Position numbers and translations under genes: made by a program. 64,000 nucleotides of DNA from Pirellulales bacterium (GTDB lineage: Bacteria; Planctomycetota; Planctomycetia; Pirellulales; PALSA-1355). The notes under the pieces were generated by a model. That model was not told where the DNA came from and ran no database searches. It saw only the letters and a list, made by a program, of their open reading frames with translations. The stretch lies in contig JALHMI010000004.1 of the NCBI GenBank assembly GCA_022844125.1, positions 124,001 through 188,000 on the forward strand, written 5' to 3'. Every line of letters begins with the position of its first letter. The stretch's first letter is position 1. Shown piece after piece: positions 1 to 8,946 of this stretch.

Positions 1-714
1 GAGACGGGCGCAGACGAAGTCGTTTACGCCAAGGTTCTGCAGATCGTACTCGCCGCATTCGAGAGCAAGGCCGGCCTGTTCCTGCGGTTCGATACCGATG
101 GATCGCTGGTGGGGCCTTACCGGGCAGCCGGCGCCGTCTTCACGCCTCGCTGCTCACCCGATAGCTGCGACCTCTGGTCCCGGGTTATCGAGCAGCGGCG
201 CGTCATCGCCGAAAATACGCCGCGGATGATGGGCTGCGGCCTCACGGTAGCCCGCTCGCTCGCGGGACCCATCCTGTACGACGACACGGTCCTGGGAATC
301 GTGCATCTGGGAGACGCGCCGACGGACCACACCCAGAGCGAGTGCGACCTGCTCACTCGAGTTCTGCAACTCACCGGGCCGGCCCTCTACGCCCGGATGC
401 GTCTCGCGGAATTGACCTCCCGCGAACTCGAGGTGATGGAGATGATCGTGACGGGCCTTACGCAGAAGCAGATTGCCACGGCGCTGAGCGTGAGCGTGCA
501 AACGGTTGCCAAACATCGGGCCCGCGTCCTTGAAAAACTCTCCGTTCGCGGTGATGTGGACCTGGTGTACTTCGCCCTGAAAAAGCGGTCCAATCGCTTG
601 TTCGATCCTGCCGGCCATCACGTCTTGCGGCACCCGCCGCTCATTGACACCGGCGCAAACTACCTGCCCAGGCAACTGGAACACGAAATTGCGCTCGAGC
701 CGCCGAAGGAATAG
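1..714 (+). CDS. GAF-LuxR family transcriptional regulator, 5' end missing
   Basis: The frame is open from base 1, so the N-terminus lies outside the window. The visible 237 residues begin inside a GAF-like sensory domain (KAGLFLRFDTDG, then a segment ending GIVHLGDAP). The C-terminal ~60-residue stretch starting LTSRELEVMEMI is a LuxR/GerE helix-turn-helix, with the conserved GLTQKQIA and VKxH-like VAKHRARVLEKL elements. GAF-LuxR proteins are DNA-binding regulators that respond to a ligand or redox signal. There is a ~45-residue tail after the HTH, longer than usual. No partner kinase is visible, so the signal is unknown. Confidence 0.85.
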   Translation, partial: ETGADEVVYAKVLQIVLAAFESKAGLFLRFDTDGSLVGPYRAAGAVFTPRCSPDSCDLWSRVIEQRRVIAENTPRMMGCGLTVARSLAGPILYDDTVLGIVHLGDAPTDHTQSECDLLTRVLQLTGPALYARMRLAELTSRELEVMEMIVTGLTQKQIATALSVSVQTVAKHRARVLEKLSVRGDVDLVYFALKKRSNRLFDPAGHHVLRHPPLIDTGANYLPRQLEHEIALEPPKE

Positions 715-782
715 CGGCAGCACGCTGGAAAAACGCCAGGCCGTTGGCGTTGCCAGCCCGTCATGATGGTTTGCCCCGTCGG

Positions 783-811
783 TTGGGTTCGCGGGTGAGT
801 CTGCGTACAAT
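783..811 (+). promoter_or_regulatory. Candidate sigma70-type promoter for DUF3817/ceramidase operon
   Basis: TTGGGT at 783-788 and TACAAT at 806-811 are separated by 17 bases. This gives a leader of about 65 bases before the GTG at 883. It is the only good promoter match between the regulator and this operon. Confidence 0.5.
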
Positions 812-882
812 GGGGGCTTTCTTATCCGATTCGCCGTGCGCCTCGCCCGCCGCAGCCTGCCCTCGTTGAAAGGCCTCTCATC

Positions 883-1212
883 GTGTCGCGTGACCCTGTC
901 CGTGATTTCCGCTGGATTGCAATCGCCGAAGGCGCGTCGTTCCTGCTGCTGTTGTTCATCGCGATGCCGCTCAAATATTGGGCCGGCATCCCCCTCTGGG
1001 TGCGCATCGTGGGCTCCATCCACGGCGGTCTGTTCCTGCTCTACATCTGGGCCGCGCTCCGAGCCGCCAATCACGACAAGTGGTCGATCAAGCAACTGCT
1101 CGTCGCGCTTGTCGCGTCGCTGTTGCCGTTTGGCCCCTTCGTAATCGATCACAAGCTGAAGCAGGAAGAACGAGCCGAGGAACTGGCCACAGCCCGGGGA
1201 CCAGCCAAATGA
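883..1212 (+). CDS. DUF3817 small integral membrane protein
   Basis: This 109-residue protein starts at GTG. Three hydrophobic segments (roughly residues 12-30, 40-60 and 70-88) contain the characteristic DUF3817 elements AEGxSFLLLLFIAMPLKY and GSIHGGLFLLY. Members are small inner-membrane proteins of unknown role, and some are fused to transporters. The stop overlaps the next start as ATGA (1209-1212), so it is translationally coupled to the ceramidase-like gene. The length is normal for the family. Confidence 0.85.
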   Translation: MSRDPVRDFRWIAIAEGASFLLLLFIAMPLKYWAGIPLWVRIVGSIHGGLFLLYIWAALRAANHDKWSIKQLLVALVASLLPFGPFVIDHKLKQEERAEELATARGPAK

Positions 1213-2600
1213 GCCTCTTACGACGTCTCGCCACTGCCGGCTTGCTGTTAGCCGCCGCGCTTGCGATCCCTGGCCCACGGTCGCCCGCCGCTGAAACGCC
1301 GCCCGGCTGGAAGGCCGGCATCGCGCGCACGATCATCACGCCCGAAACCGACGTCTGGCTCGCCGGCTACGGTACGAAGCGATCTTCTGACGGCAAGCTG
1401 CACGAGCTGTGGATGAAGGCCCTCGCGCTCGAAGACGCGCGCGGCCAACGCGCCGTGCTGGTGACCAGCGACTTTCAAGGCGTGCCGCGCAGCATGAGCG
1501 ACCGCGTGTTCACTAAGCTCAAGGACCAACTCGGCCTCGACCGACGCCAGGTGATGTTCACCTTCTCGCACAATCACTGCGGCCCGCGACTGGGCGACGA
1601 CTTGATCGACTACTACCCGGTCGACGAGGCGCAGGAACAACTCGTCCGCGAGTACACCGACCTGATGGTCGAGCGAACCGTGGCAGTCATTGCTGAGTCG
1701 CTCGCGAACCTGGCGCCGGCGGAACTCGCCACAGGTAGCGGGACCGCGACCTTCGCCGTCAACCGACGCAACAACCAGGAAGACGACGTCCCGCGGCTGA
1801 TTGCCGAAGGAAAGCTCGTCGGACCAGTCGACCATCGGGTGCCGGTGATGAAGGTCACGCGGCCGGATGGCGCCACGGCGGCAGTCGTGTTCGGCTATGC
1901 CTGCCATCCGACGACGCTCAGCTTCAATACCTGGAACGGCGACTATCCCGGCTTCGCCCAGCTTGAGATCGAAGCGAAGTATCCCGGCGCGGCGGCGATG
2001 TTCGTGAACACCTGTGGCGGCGACCAGAACCCGCTCCCGCGGCGCAGCGTCGAACTCTGCCAGAAGTACGGCCACGAGCTGGCCGTGGGCGTGCTCTCCG
2101 CGCTCGATGCCCAACTCTCGCCGCTCGAGCCGCGACTTGCGACTGCGTTCACGCTTGTCGATCTGGCGTACCTCGAGGTCACCTCGCGCGAACAGCTCGT
2201 CGCGGCTGCGGCCGACGAAAGCAATGCGATCCAGGCCCGCTGGGCGCGGCGGCTGCTCAAGGAGCTCGATGCCGGCGCCAAGTTCGCTTCCGAGTATCCC
2301 TATCCCGTCCACGTCTGGCGGCTCGGTCGCGATACGTACTGGATCGGCCTGGGCGCAGAATCCGTCGTCGACTACTCGCTCCGCTTTCAGCGCGAGTACG
2401 GCCCGAACACCTGGGTGCTGGGCTACACCGACGACATGCTGGCCTATATCCCCTCGCGCCGCGTGTGGGAAGAAGGGGGCTACGAAGGTGGCGCTCGCCT
2501 CTACGAATACGGCCGCCCCGCCCTCCGCTGGGCCGGCGACGTAGAAGACCGGATCTCAAGCACAGTCCAACGGCTGATGAAAGAAGTCGACCAGCCGTAA
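1209..2600 (+). CDS. Secreted neutral/alkaline ceramidase-like hydrolase
   Basis: The protein has 463 residues. It begins with a signal peptide (MSLLRRLATAGLLLAAALA, cleavage near the Ala-rich stretch at about residue 25-30). The rest matches the ceramidase N-terminal alkaline domain: GIARTIITPE and AGYGTKR near the start, the zinc-site segment FSHNHCGPRLGDD, GYACHPTTL, and VNTCGGDQNP. Family enzymes hydrolyse the amide bond of N-acyl sphingosine, but planctomycete paralogues are numerous and their substrates are unproved. The protein lacks the C-terminal Ig-like domain of true ceramidases. It probably acts in the periplasm or outside the cell. It is coupled to the DUF3817 gene by an ATGA overlap. 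Confidence 0.85.
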   Translation: MSLLRRLATAGLLLAAALAIPGPRSPAAETPPGWKAGIARTIITPETDVWLAGYGTKRSSDGKLHELWMKALALEDARGQRAVLVTSDFQGVPRSMSDRVFTKLKDQLGLDRRQVMFTFSHNHCGPRLGDDLIDYYPVDEAQEQLVREYTDLMVERTVAVIAESLANLAPAELATGSGTATFAVNRRNNQEDDVPRLIAEGKLVGPVDHRVPVMKVTRPDGATAAVVFGYACHPTTLSFNTWNGDYPGFAQLEIEAKYPGAAAMFVNTCGGDQNPLPRRSVELCQKYGHELAVGVLSALDAQLSPLEPRLATAFTLVDLAYLEVTSREQLVAAAADESNAIQARWARRLLKELDAGAKFASEYPYPVHVWRLGRDTYWIGLGAESVVDYSLRFQREYGPNTWVLGYTDDMLAYIPSRRVWEEGGYEGGARLYEYGRPALRWAGDVEDRISSTVQRLMKEVDQP

Positions 2601-2655
2601 CGACTACTGGCGGTGGTCGCCAATAGCCCGAACCGCATTGTCCGCAACGGTTCAG

Positions 2656-3420
2656 CTAACTTCTCTTCCACCCCACAAACAGCTCCATCTCCGACCCATC
2701 CTCCGCCAGCTCGCTCGTCCTGACGATCTCCGGCTCAAAGCCCACCGCGCGCAATAGCTCCAGCCACACCGCGCGCGGGTACACGCCCTCCACGTGCCGG
2801 TCGTGCTCCACGCGCACCGTGCCGTCCGCTTCGCGCAGCGTGATCACGTACTCCACCCGGTAACTCTCATCCGCGGGGTCGGGATCCCAGCACCACTCGA
2901 GAAACCGCAGGCCGCGGCCGTCCGCCGCATCGCTGCCGCCGTGCGACGTGCCAGGAGCGAACGTCTCGCCAGTGCTGTCCGGTACAAACAGCGCCGCCCC
3001 GCCGGGTGCACAATGCACGAAGGCCGTCTCGATCGCGCGCCGCAGATCGTCGCGCGTGACCATGTACATCACGGCATCGTGGACGAACACGCAGTCGAAC
3101 TGGCGTAGCTCTCCGCCCGGCTCGGTCAGCCTCGCCGTGCGCATGTCTCCCGGCACGTGCTCGCACTCGGGATTCAGCTTCCGGCTTTCGGCGAGCATCC
3201 CTTCCGCCGGATCGACCAGCGTCAGCGCGAAGTGCTGCTTGAGAAACGACGCGTTGTTGCCGCCGCCGCTTCCCAGCTCGAGCAGCGTCCGCGGCTCGCG
3301 CGCGCACGCGCGGGCGAGTACCTGCCGATAGAACTCCGCTTCCTCAGCATAATCTTCCACCGGCGACAGCAGCGGCCACCACCGCGCCAGTTCAGCATAC
3401 ATCTTGGGAAGATCGGACAT
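2656..3420 (-). CDS. SAM-dependent class I methyltransferase
   Basis: The protein has 254 residues. I placed the start at the ATG giving MSDLPKMYAELA, because the 24-residue upstream extension looks non-coding and lacks hydrophobic or domain character. Motif I, LLELGSGGGNNASFL (about residues 46-60), is the SAM-binding loop. An acidic residue follows in LVDPAEGML, and the region FDCVFVHDAVMYM is the post-I/motif IV area. It resembles methyltransferase domain 25/11 proteins, and the substrate cannot be read from sequence. It is a single gene, convergent with the ceramidase-like gene. Confidence 0.85.
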   Translation of the reverse strand: MSDLPKMYAELARWWPLLSPVEDYAEEAEFYRQVLARACAREPRTLLELGSGGGNNASFLKQHFALTLVDPAEGMLAESRKLNPECEHVPGDMRTARLTEPGGELRQFDCVFVHDAVMYMVTRDDLRRAIETAFVHCAPGGAALFVPDSTGETFAPGTSHGGSDAADGRGLRFLEWCWDPDPADESYRVEYVITLREADGTVRVEHDRHVEGVYPRAVWLELLRAVGFEPEIVRTSELAEDGSEMELFVGWKRS

Positions 3421-3550
3421 CGCCACCTCGCTTGCAGCTTTCCCGTCCAGTCGCCGATGACAAAGCCATGGGGCCTGTGACGATCGCATCAAGGTCGCAA
3501 TAGTCTACCGCAACCGATCGGAAAACGAACTTCATGAATTCCCGTCGGTC

Positions 3551-4222
3551 TCAAATGTCGTGCGCGGGCGTTAGCCGCGCGGCCGGCGGCACCGCCGTCG
3601 GCGCCCGCTCGGTGAGCGGCAGAAACTGCCCGTCCTCGGGGTCGTAGGCAAAGACCTGCCCGGTTTCGATCTTGTAGACCCAGCCGTGCAGCTTGATCTC
3701 CTCTCGAGCGAGCGCCGCGGCCACGGTCGGATGCGTCCGCAGGTTTCGCAACTGCATCAACACGTTCTCCTCGACGGCCGTGGTCAGCAGTGCCGGTCCC
3801 GCGCGATCGGAGTACTTCTCGGCCAGGATTCGCCGCGTTGCCTCGGCGTGCGAGAGCCAGGACCGCAAGGCAGGCAGGCTCTCCGTCTTCTGGGGTTCCA
3901 GCAGCGCTGCCATGGCCCCGCAGTGCGAGTGGCCACAGACGATGATGTCGCGCACCCCCAGCCCCGCCACCGCGAACTCAATCGTCGGCCCCTCGCCGCC
4001 GTTCGACGCCCCATAGGGTGGTACCAGGTTCCCCGCGTTCCGCAGGATGAACAGATCGCCCGGATCGGTCTGTGTGATCAGGTTGGGGTTAATTCGCGAG
4101 TCGGAACAGGTGATGAACAGGGCATCCGGACTTTGGCCATCGGCCAGGCGCTGAAACAGATCCCGCTGGGCCCCGAAAATGTGCGCCTGAAACTCGTGAA
4201 TTCCCTTAATCAACTTCTGCAT
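3551..4222 (-). CDS. Beta-class carbonic anhydrase
   Basis: The protein has 223 residues from [12 protein letters not shown], and the 18-residue upstream extension is not conserved in the family. It catalyses reversible hydration of CO2. The zinc ligands are clear: Cys39 in CSDSR, then His98 and Cys101 in GHSHCGAM. Asp41 and Arg43 form the usual catalytic dyad. The segments [11 protein letters not shown] and EFAVAGLGV are typical. No signal peptide is present, so it is cytoplasmic. The C-terminal extension after [12 protein letters not shown] is proline/alanine rich and probably unstructured. Confidence 0.95.
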   Translation of the reverse strand: MQKLIKGIHEFQAHIFGAQRDLFQRLADGQSPDALFITCSDSRINPNLITQTDPGDLFILRNAGNLVPPYGASNGGEGPTIEFAVAGLGVRDIIVCGHSHCGAMAALLEPQKTESLPALRSWLSHAEATRRILAEKYSDRAGPALLTTAVEENVLMQLRNLRTHPTVAAALAREEIKLHGWVYKIETGQVFAYDPEDGQFLPLTERAPTAVPPAARLTPAHDI

Positions 4223-4676
4223 GGCGAGCCTCGCGAATGGTTGGGGCCAAAGCACTCCGGTTTCACGTCGGGGCAACTGGCAGCCCCCTCGATGAGTATT
4301 TTCGGCCGCATGCGATCAATTGACAACCGTCGGAAGTACCCGAATACGAATCCGCGTTCCCAGAAGCGAAAGTCGGGCGGTACTTTCACGACGGATGAGA
4401 CCGTTGCCTTAAGTAAGTGCCATTCAGTGTTAAGACACCCAACGAACCGGCTGACTTGCACCACCGCGCAACCCCAAGTAGGATGTCGCTGCGCCTTTCG
4501 CATGTTCCCTCTCGCAGCTCATCGAGAAACGCCCACGACCATTCGGCCCGGTTTCTGGCGTCTTGAATTAGCCCAGCTCTGCGGCAGCCCAGAGATTCTT
4601 CGTCTCGGCTGCTAGTCCTCGCGAGTCCTGGCACGCCCCTCGGCGTTCGCTCGCTCGCTACGCGAAAGGGTCTCTC
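4223..4676. other. Intergenic stretch with no recognised feature
   Basis: 454 bases lie between the divergent carbonic anhydrase and DUF1080 genes. I see no open frame with coding character, no RNA gene and no convincing promoter pair. A short AT-richer patch near 4405-4435 (cttaagtaagtgccattc) is the only compositional break. Confidence 0.5.
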
Positions 4677-5369
4677 TTGAAGCAAGCTCACCTGTTCTCG
4701 ATCAGTTTTGCGTTCTATCTCATCTTCTGCTGGTGCGAATCCGTGGCATGCGGTGGATGGGTCCAACTATTCAATGGGACTAACCTCGACGGATGGACCG
4801 TTTCTGAAAACCCAGCTTCGTTCTCGGTAAGCGATGGGTTGATGGTGGTCGACGGCCCTCGAGCCCACGCATATTACACCGGACCAGAGGCGGCATCGGG
4901 CTTTCCGGAATTCGTGTTCCAGGCGGAAGTCCTGACGACGCGAGGCGCAAACTCGGGGATCTATTTTCACACGCACTATCAAAGCACGGGTTGGCCAAGT
5001 ACCGGATACGAAGCTCAGATCAATCAGACCTACAGCGATCCAAAGAAGACCGGGGGGCTGTACGACGTGCAAGACAACTACGACTCAGTTGCCCGAGACA
5101 ACACGTGGTTTCAATATGAAATTACGGTGATTGGCAAACGCATCATCCTGAAAATTGACGGCGGTACGGTCACCGACTACGTGGAGCCCGATGGCCTGGT
5201 TCGCCCCTGGCGGCAACTCTCCCAAGGCACTTTTGCGATCCAATCGCACCACGCAGGCAACCCGGTGTACTTTCGCAACATACAGGTCCGATCGATCCCC
5301 GAACCATCGACCTGCGTCCTCGGCATGGTCGCCCTGTTCGGCCTGCTGGCGTTCTGGCGAAAGCGATAG
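4677..5369 (+). CDS. DUF1080 (3-keto-disaccharide hydrolase-like) protein with PEP-CTERM tail
   Basis: The protein has 230 residues and a TTG start. A short signal peptide (FSISFAFYLIFCWC) is followed by one DUF1080 concanavalin-like domain, with WVQLFNGTNLDGW at its start, GANSGIYFHTHY, GYEAQINQ, NTWFQYEITV and GTFAIQSHH. Planctomycetes carry many of these proteins, which are linked to cleavage of 3-keto-glycosides. The last 23 residues are a PEP-CTERM sorting signal: PEPST, a hydrophobic helix and a final WRKR. The protein should therefore be processed by an exosortase, which is not encoded in this window. The start could be moved a few codons. Confidence 0.85.
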   Translation: MKQAHLFSISFAFYLIFCWCESVACGGWVQLFNGTNLDGWTVSENPASFSVSDGLMVVDGPRAHAYYTGPEAASGFPEFVFQAEVLTTRGANSGIYFHTHYQSTGWPSTGYEAQINQTYSDPKKTGGLYDVQDNYDSVARDNTWFQYEITVIGKRIILKIDGGTVTDYVEPDGLVRPWRQLSQGTFAIQSHHAGNPVYFRNIQVRSIPEPSTCVLGMVALFGLLAFWRKR

Positions 5370-5533
5370 ATCGACCGCCGATCGTACCTCCTGCGCGTTC
5401 GCTCGCTGTGCGTATGCTTCGCGCGCCCCATTTTCATTGCCGTGTGTGCGCGCGTTGTGCCGCAAATGCTGCGGCTGATTCGCGTAGCGCGAATCGTGCG
5501 CCACACGCCCGCGATCATTGCTTGAAATGTGGC

Positions 5534-6058
5534 CAGCCGTTGACGTAGGCCTCAGGTCAATAGGTTCACGAACCGCAGGTGACCGTGATGCTCAGAAAGA
5601 TGCCCCGCGACCGATCAGTGCGCGTGCCGGCGAACGTCTGCGGAGATCTGCTGACAAAAACGGCCGTGAGAAAAAATCACCCTCTCCGTCACCCTTGACT
5701 GCGAGTGTGGCTGGCTCTTCGCGCAAGTTGTTGCTAATAGTTGCGCAGCGCTGCGCACGGCACACACCGCCCACGTGTCCACCGACTCTAGTAATCAGGC
5801 CAGGATGTCGTTTAGTGTAAGGTCACGACAACAGGTAGAGACCACAACATGCCGACGACCAATGCCCGCTCGACTGAGAACCTGGAGAAGCCGCGCGGCT
5901 CGCGCGCCCTCGCTCGGGCCCCGCAAAGCCTTTGCCGAGGCGGGTGTGTGCGCCCGAAACATCATTTGCACGAAAATCTAAGCGCACACCCCCGAAAAAT
6001 GTGCGCGTAAGAAACAGCCGGGGAAGAATCGATTCCCCCTCAGCTCTTTGACAATTCA
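5534..6058 (+). repeat. Copy A of a ~0.5-kb dispersed inverted repeat
   Basis: This stretch is the reverse complement of 12419-12922, with roughly 80-85% identity by eye and one extra ~23-base piece near 5577-5600. It contains no known gene. Near its inner end is CTCTTTGACAATTCACC (about 6041-6057). The opposite strand holds a 60-codon frame (5592-5774) that is also present at the same length in the other copy. It fills most of the gap between the PEP-CTERM gene and the next gene; the rest of 5370-6225 holds nothing I recognise. Confidence 0.85.
5592..5774 (-). other. Conserved 60-codon ORF inside repeat copy A (uncertain coding)
   Basis: The 60-residue GTG-start frame contains LREEPATLAVKGDGEGDFF and then SRPFLSA. 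The other repeat copy has a frame of identical length at 12702-12884, with 50 of 60 residues identical. In the shared core most differences are third-position and silent, which hints at selection on the protein, but the sample is small. No ribosome-binding site, domain or signal peptide is evident. It may equally be a by-product of repeat conservation. Confidence 0.3.
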
Positions 6059-6225
6059 CCAGTTTCCCCGCCCTGCCTCCGCCGCCGGCGGTCCTGCTAT
6101 CGGTACTGTCCGGAGATGGTACACTAGGGTGCGCCGCCCGGCGGGCAGGTTGCAACCCTTGCGGCAGGCGGTCGCGGCAACCCCAGCCCAACCACCGGCG
6201 CGGAATCGATGCTGATGGGCATTGC

Positions 6226-6888
6226 ATGACTTTCAAATGCACGTGGTGCTGGGCGGCCGTGCTCTGGGCGTTCGGCGCAAACGCGTCCGAACCCCGGCCG
6301 CTGCTCGCGCCAGGCGAACAGTCCGTCACGTTCGTGCTCAAGAACGCTGACGGCCGGACGCCCCAGTTCGCCCTGTTCGACCAGCCCGCGGAAAAGGACA
6401 CCGCCGACAGCATCAATTTTTGGCGCGGCACGCGCGACCTCGTGCAGCGCGGCGTCGCCGTGCAGTTCAAAGCACTGCGGTTCCTCCGCGATGAGGCCGA
6501 TCCCGAGTTGCTTGTCGTTCGCCTGGTCGGCGTGAAGAACGAACTCGAGCTGACCGAGCGCGTGCCACTCAAGGAAGTGCAAAGCGGCAAGCAACTGCGC
6601 ATGCACTTCGGCCCGGCGGCAATCGGGGCCGGCATCGTCACCGGCACGACCGACGCCGAGATGCTGCTGGCCTACGACTCGACCGATCGCACGCTTTCGA
6701 TTCCCGAGATCTCCGGCCAGTTCGAGTGGAAACGGATTTTCTACGATCCCGAGTCCGACTCGGGCGGACTGATGGACGTGCGGGGCGAAGTCGGCGAGGT
6801 TCCGCCCGGCGGGTCGATTCTGAAAGCGACCGAGAAAGCGCGCGAGATAGCCACCGAGAAAGAAACGGTGAAGTCGGCCGCGAAGTGA
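6226..6888 (+). CDS. Secreted hypothetical protein
   Basis: The protein has 220 residues. A weak signal peptide (MTFKCTWCWAAVLWAFGANA, cut after ANA) is followed by a beta-rich region without a family I recognise. The C-terminus (KATEKAREIATEKETVKSAAK) is a charged helix. No catalytic motif is visible. It is an isolated gene preceded by repeat copy A and is probably periplasmic. Codon usage is like that of its neighbours, so it is likely a real gene. Confidence 0.6.
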   Translation: MTFKCTWCWAAVLWAFGANASEPRPLLAPGEQSVTFVLKNADGRTPQFALFDQPAEKDTADSINFWRGTRDLVQRGVAVQFKALRFLRDEADPELLVVRLVGVKNELELTERVPLKEVQSGKQLRMHFGPAAIGAGIVTGTTDAEMLLAYDSTDRTLSIPEISGQFEWKRIFYDPESDSGGLMDVRGEVGEVPPGGSILKATEKAREIATEKETVKSAAK

Positions 6889-6917
6889 TCGCCCCCGCCC
6901 GGGAGACAGCAAGTCCG

Positions 6918-7291
6918 CTAAACGCCGAGTCGCAGTTCGCGCCGCGCCCGATCGCTGAGACGGTGGACGGTCCAGGCCGGATTCCAGGTGTGTTCGACGA
7001 AGACGTCGCGCACTCCGCGAATTGCCATCAGGCGCTCACGGATGCCAGGCGAGATGCGTCCGCCGCCCAGCCACGCCAAGCGGCGGGAAGTTCGTATCCG
7101 ACAGGCCACTGATCGGCTGGCACGGTCGGCGCGGTCTTACTAATGACGAGTCGCCGTTCGAAGCCGAGCGTATCTTTAATTGATTCAGCCAGCGACATTG
7201 CCACATCGCGGTTGCCCGCGGCGTGCGTGTCGGCGAGGAGCGCGAGTTTATCGGCGAAGCTGTCGGTGCGAGCGGAGTTGGGAACGTGCAT
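6918..7291 (-). pseudogene. DUF59/MIP18-like protein gene with an apparent frameshift
   Basis: Two overlapping minus-strand frames together make one protein. The upstream frame (from MHVPNSARTDSFADKL at 7291) runs through GFERRLVISKTAPTVP and PVGYELPAAWRGW. The downstream frame continues GGGRISPGIRERL, then GVRDVFVEHTWNPAWTV and HRLSDRARREL. The second half has the GVxxVxVExxxxPxWTxxRLSxxARxxL pattern of DUF59 proteins (SufT/PaaD/MIP18 class, Fe-S cluster assembly). Adding one G in the G-rich run near 7060-7070 would restore a single frame of ~124 codons. It is either a true frameshift or a sequencing error. The gene is close to tRNA-Leu. Confidence 0.65.
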
Positions 7292-7456
7292 GGCGGGGGA
7301 GTCTCGCAAGCAATAAAAGTCGCGGTAGCGGCGCGGGATGCCACTCGGTTGTACCTTGCCCCGTGGCGCGAAGACACCGGCAGGTGGGCATCCGCAGCGG
7401 ACAAGCGCCGCGACCGGTGCGAGATCCCGCTATTACTGCGGGACGAAATCAGAAAG

Positions 7457-7539
7457 TACCGAAGGTGGGACTTGAACCCACACGCCCTTGCGGGCACCGG
7501 ATTTTGAGTCCGGCGCGTCTGCCATTCCGCCACTTCGGC
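7457..7539 (-). tRNA. tRNA-Leu (anticodon CAA)
   Basis: On the minus strand the gene starts GCCGAAGTGGCGGAATGGC and the acceptor strand ends CTTCGGT plus discriminator A. The anticodon stem CCGGA/TCCGG encloses the loop CTCAAAA, giving CAA, which reads UUG. A long variable arm (TGCCCGCAAGGGCGT) marks a class II tRNA, as expected for Leu. The T arm is GTGGG-TTCAAGT-CCCAC. CCA is not encoded. Confidence 0.97.
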
Positions 7540-7723
7540 CTGTCGTGGATGAAGTATTCCAGTGTTTGGGATTTTGGGCCGGGCGTCAAGGGCCGACGGG
7601 TAGGATGGAAGAACTGTAGGCAAGATTGATGATGTGACACGCCGATCACAGCGATTGTTGCGCCGCCGCGCCGAGCAGCCGGCCGCAGCGTCGGGGTCGG
7701 CAGCTTTTCCAGACACGGGGGGT

Positions 7724-7752
7724 CTGGCAGGCGGTTTTTGGTCCCTTATACT
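7724..7752 (+). promoter_or_regulatory. Candidate promoter for the Gfo/Idh gene
   Basis: CTGGCA (7724-7729) and TATACT (7747-7752) are spaced 17 bases apart, about 85 bases before the ATG at 7837. A small hairpin (CAGAC...GTCTG) precedes it. Confidence 0.45.
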
Positions 7753-7836
7753 GCGGCTTCGTGCCCGCGCCACAAGGGTTTTCGGCGGGTGATTTCCCGG
7801 GCAGGCATTCTTTCATAGCAGGGTAAGGCAGACCTC

Positions 7837-8943
7837 ATGGCTGGCAACAAGAAAGTTCGCGTGGCGATCATCGGGTTGGGTTTCGGCGCCGAGTTCATTC
7901 CGATCTACCAGAATCATCCCCACGCTGAGTTGTACGCGATCTGCCAGCGGAATCCTGAAAAACTCCAGCAGCTTGGCGATGCGTTCGGCGTCGAGAAGCG
8001 ATACACGAAGCTGGCAGACGTGCTGGCTGATTCGAACGTCGACGCGATCCATATCAATACACCGATTCCCGATCACGCCTCGCAAAGCCTGGCGGGGCTG
8101 AAGGCCGGTAAGCACGTGGCCTGTACGGTGCCGATGGCGACGACGATCGACGAATGCCGCGACCTGGTGGCTGCCCAACGGGCCGGCGGCAAGAAGTACA
8201 TGATGATGGAGACGGTCGTTTACAGTCGCGAGTTTCTGTATGTGAAGCACCTGTTCGAGAGCGGCGAGCTAGGCCGCTTGCAGTTCCTGCGCGGCTCGCA
8301 TCAGCAGGAAATGGCCGGCTGGCCCGGCTACTGGGAAGGCCTGCCTCCAATGCATTACGCCACGCATTGCGTGAGCCCCTGTCTGGCGCTGCCGGGCAAG
8401 CTGGCCAAGAGCGTTGTTTGTCACGGCTCGGGCCGCATCAGCGAGGCGCTCTCCAGCAAATACGGTTCGCCGTTCGCGGTCGAGACGGCCACGTTCGACA
8501 TGCACGACTCGCCGCTCTGCGCTGAAGTAACCCGAAGCCTGTTCGAAACGGCCCGGCAGTACATCGAAAGTTTCGACGTGTATGCCGACAAGGTGACGTT
8601 CGAGTGGCCGCGAATCGAGCACGAGCCGGTCGTCCTGCATCGGGGAGAGACGCCGGAGCGAGTGAAGGTGCCCGACTTCGCCGATCGACTGCCCGAAGGG
8701 ATTCGCCGCTTCACGACCAAGGGCGTGTACGACGCTGACGAGACGCAGCATCTCTCGTTCCTGCAGGGAAGCGGCCACGGCGGTTCGCACCCACACCTGG
8801 CGCACGAGTTCCTGAGTGCGATTGTCGAGGATCGCGAGCCGCTGCCGAACGCGGTCACCAGCGCTAACTGGACGATGACGGGCATCTGCGCCCACATTTC
8901 GGCGATGAGCGGTGGCGAACGGGTCGAGATTCCGGTCTTGTGA
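7837..8943 (+). CDS. Gfo/Idh/MocA family oxidoreductase
   Basis: This is a 368-residue NAD(P)-dependent sugar or cyclitol dehydrogenase of the Gfo/Idh/MocA family. The Rossmann fold starts VAIIGLGFGAEF (residues ~9-20), and INTPIPDHASQSLAGLKAGKHVACTVP matches the conserved EKP region, with CTVP replacing CEKP. The C-terminal alpha/beta domain contains the family's His-rich HYATHC segment. The usual EKP lysine position reads TVP, so activity may differ from that of classical dehydrogenases. There is no signal peptide, whereas many planctomycete homologues are Tat-exported. It is convergent with the kinase gene, with only 3 bases between their stops. Confidence 0.9.
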   Translation: MAGNKKVRVAIIGLGFGAEFIPIYQNHPHAELYAICQRNPEKLQQLGDAFGVEKRYTKLADVLADSNVDAIHINTPIPDHASQSLAGLKAGKHVACTVPMATTIDECRDLVAAQRAGGKKYMMMETVVYSREFLYVKHLFESGELGRLQFLRGSHQQEMAGWPGYWEGLPPMHYATHCVSPCLALPGKLAKSVVCHGSGRISEALSSKYGSPFAVETATFDMHDSPLCAEVTRSLFETARQYIESFDVYADKVTFEWPRIEHEPVVLHRGETPERVKVPDFADRLPEGIRRFTTKGVYDADETQHLSFLQGSGHGGSHPHLAHEFLSAIVEDREPLPNAVTSANWTMTGICAHISAMSGGERVEIPVL

Positions 8944-8946
8944 GGC

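Noticed and set aside
5775-5981. A 68-codon frame shared by both 0.5-kb repeats, on the strand opposite to the 60-codon frame
   Set aside because: Differences between copies are spread evenly over the three codon positions, as expected for non-coding DNA.
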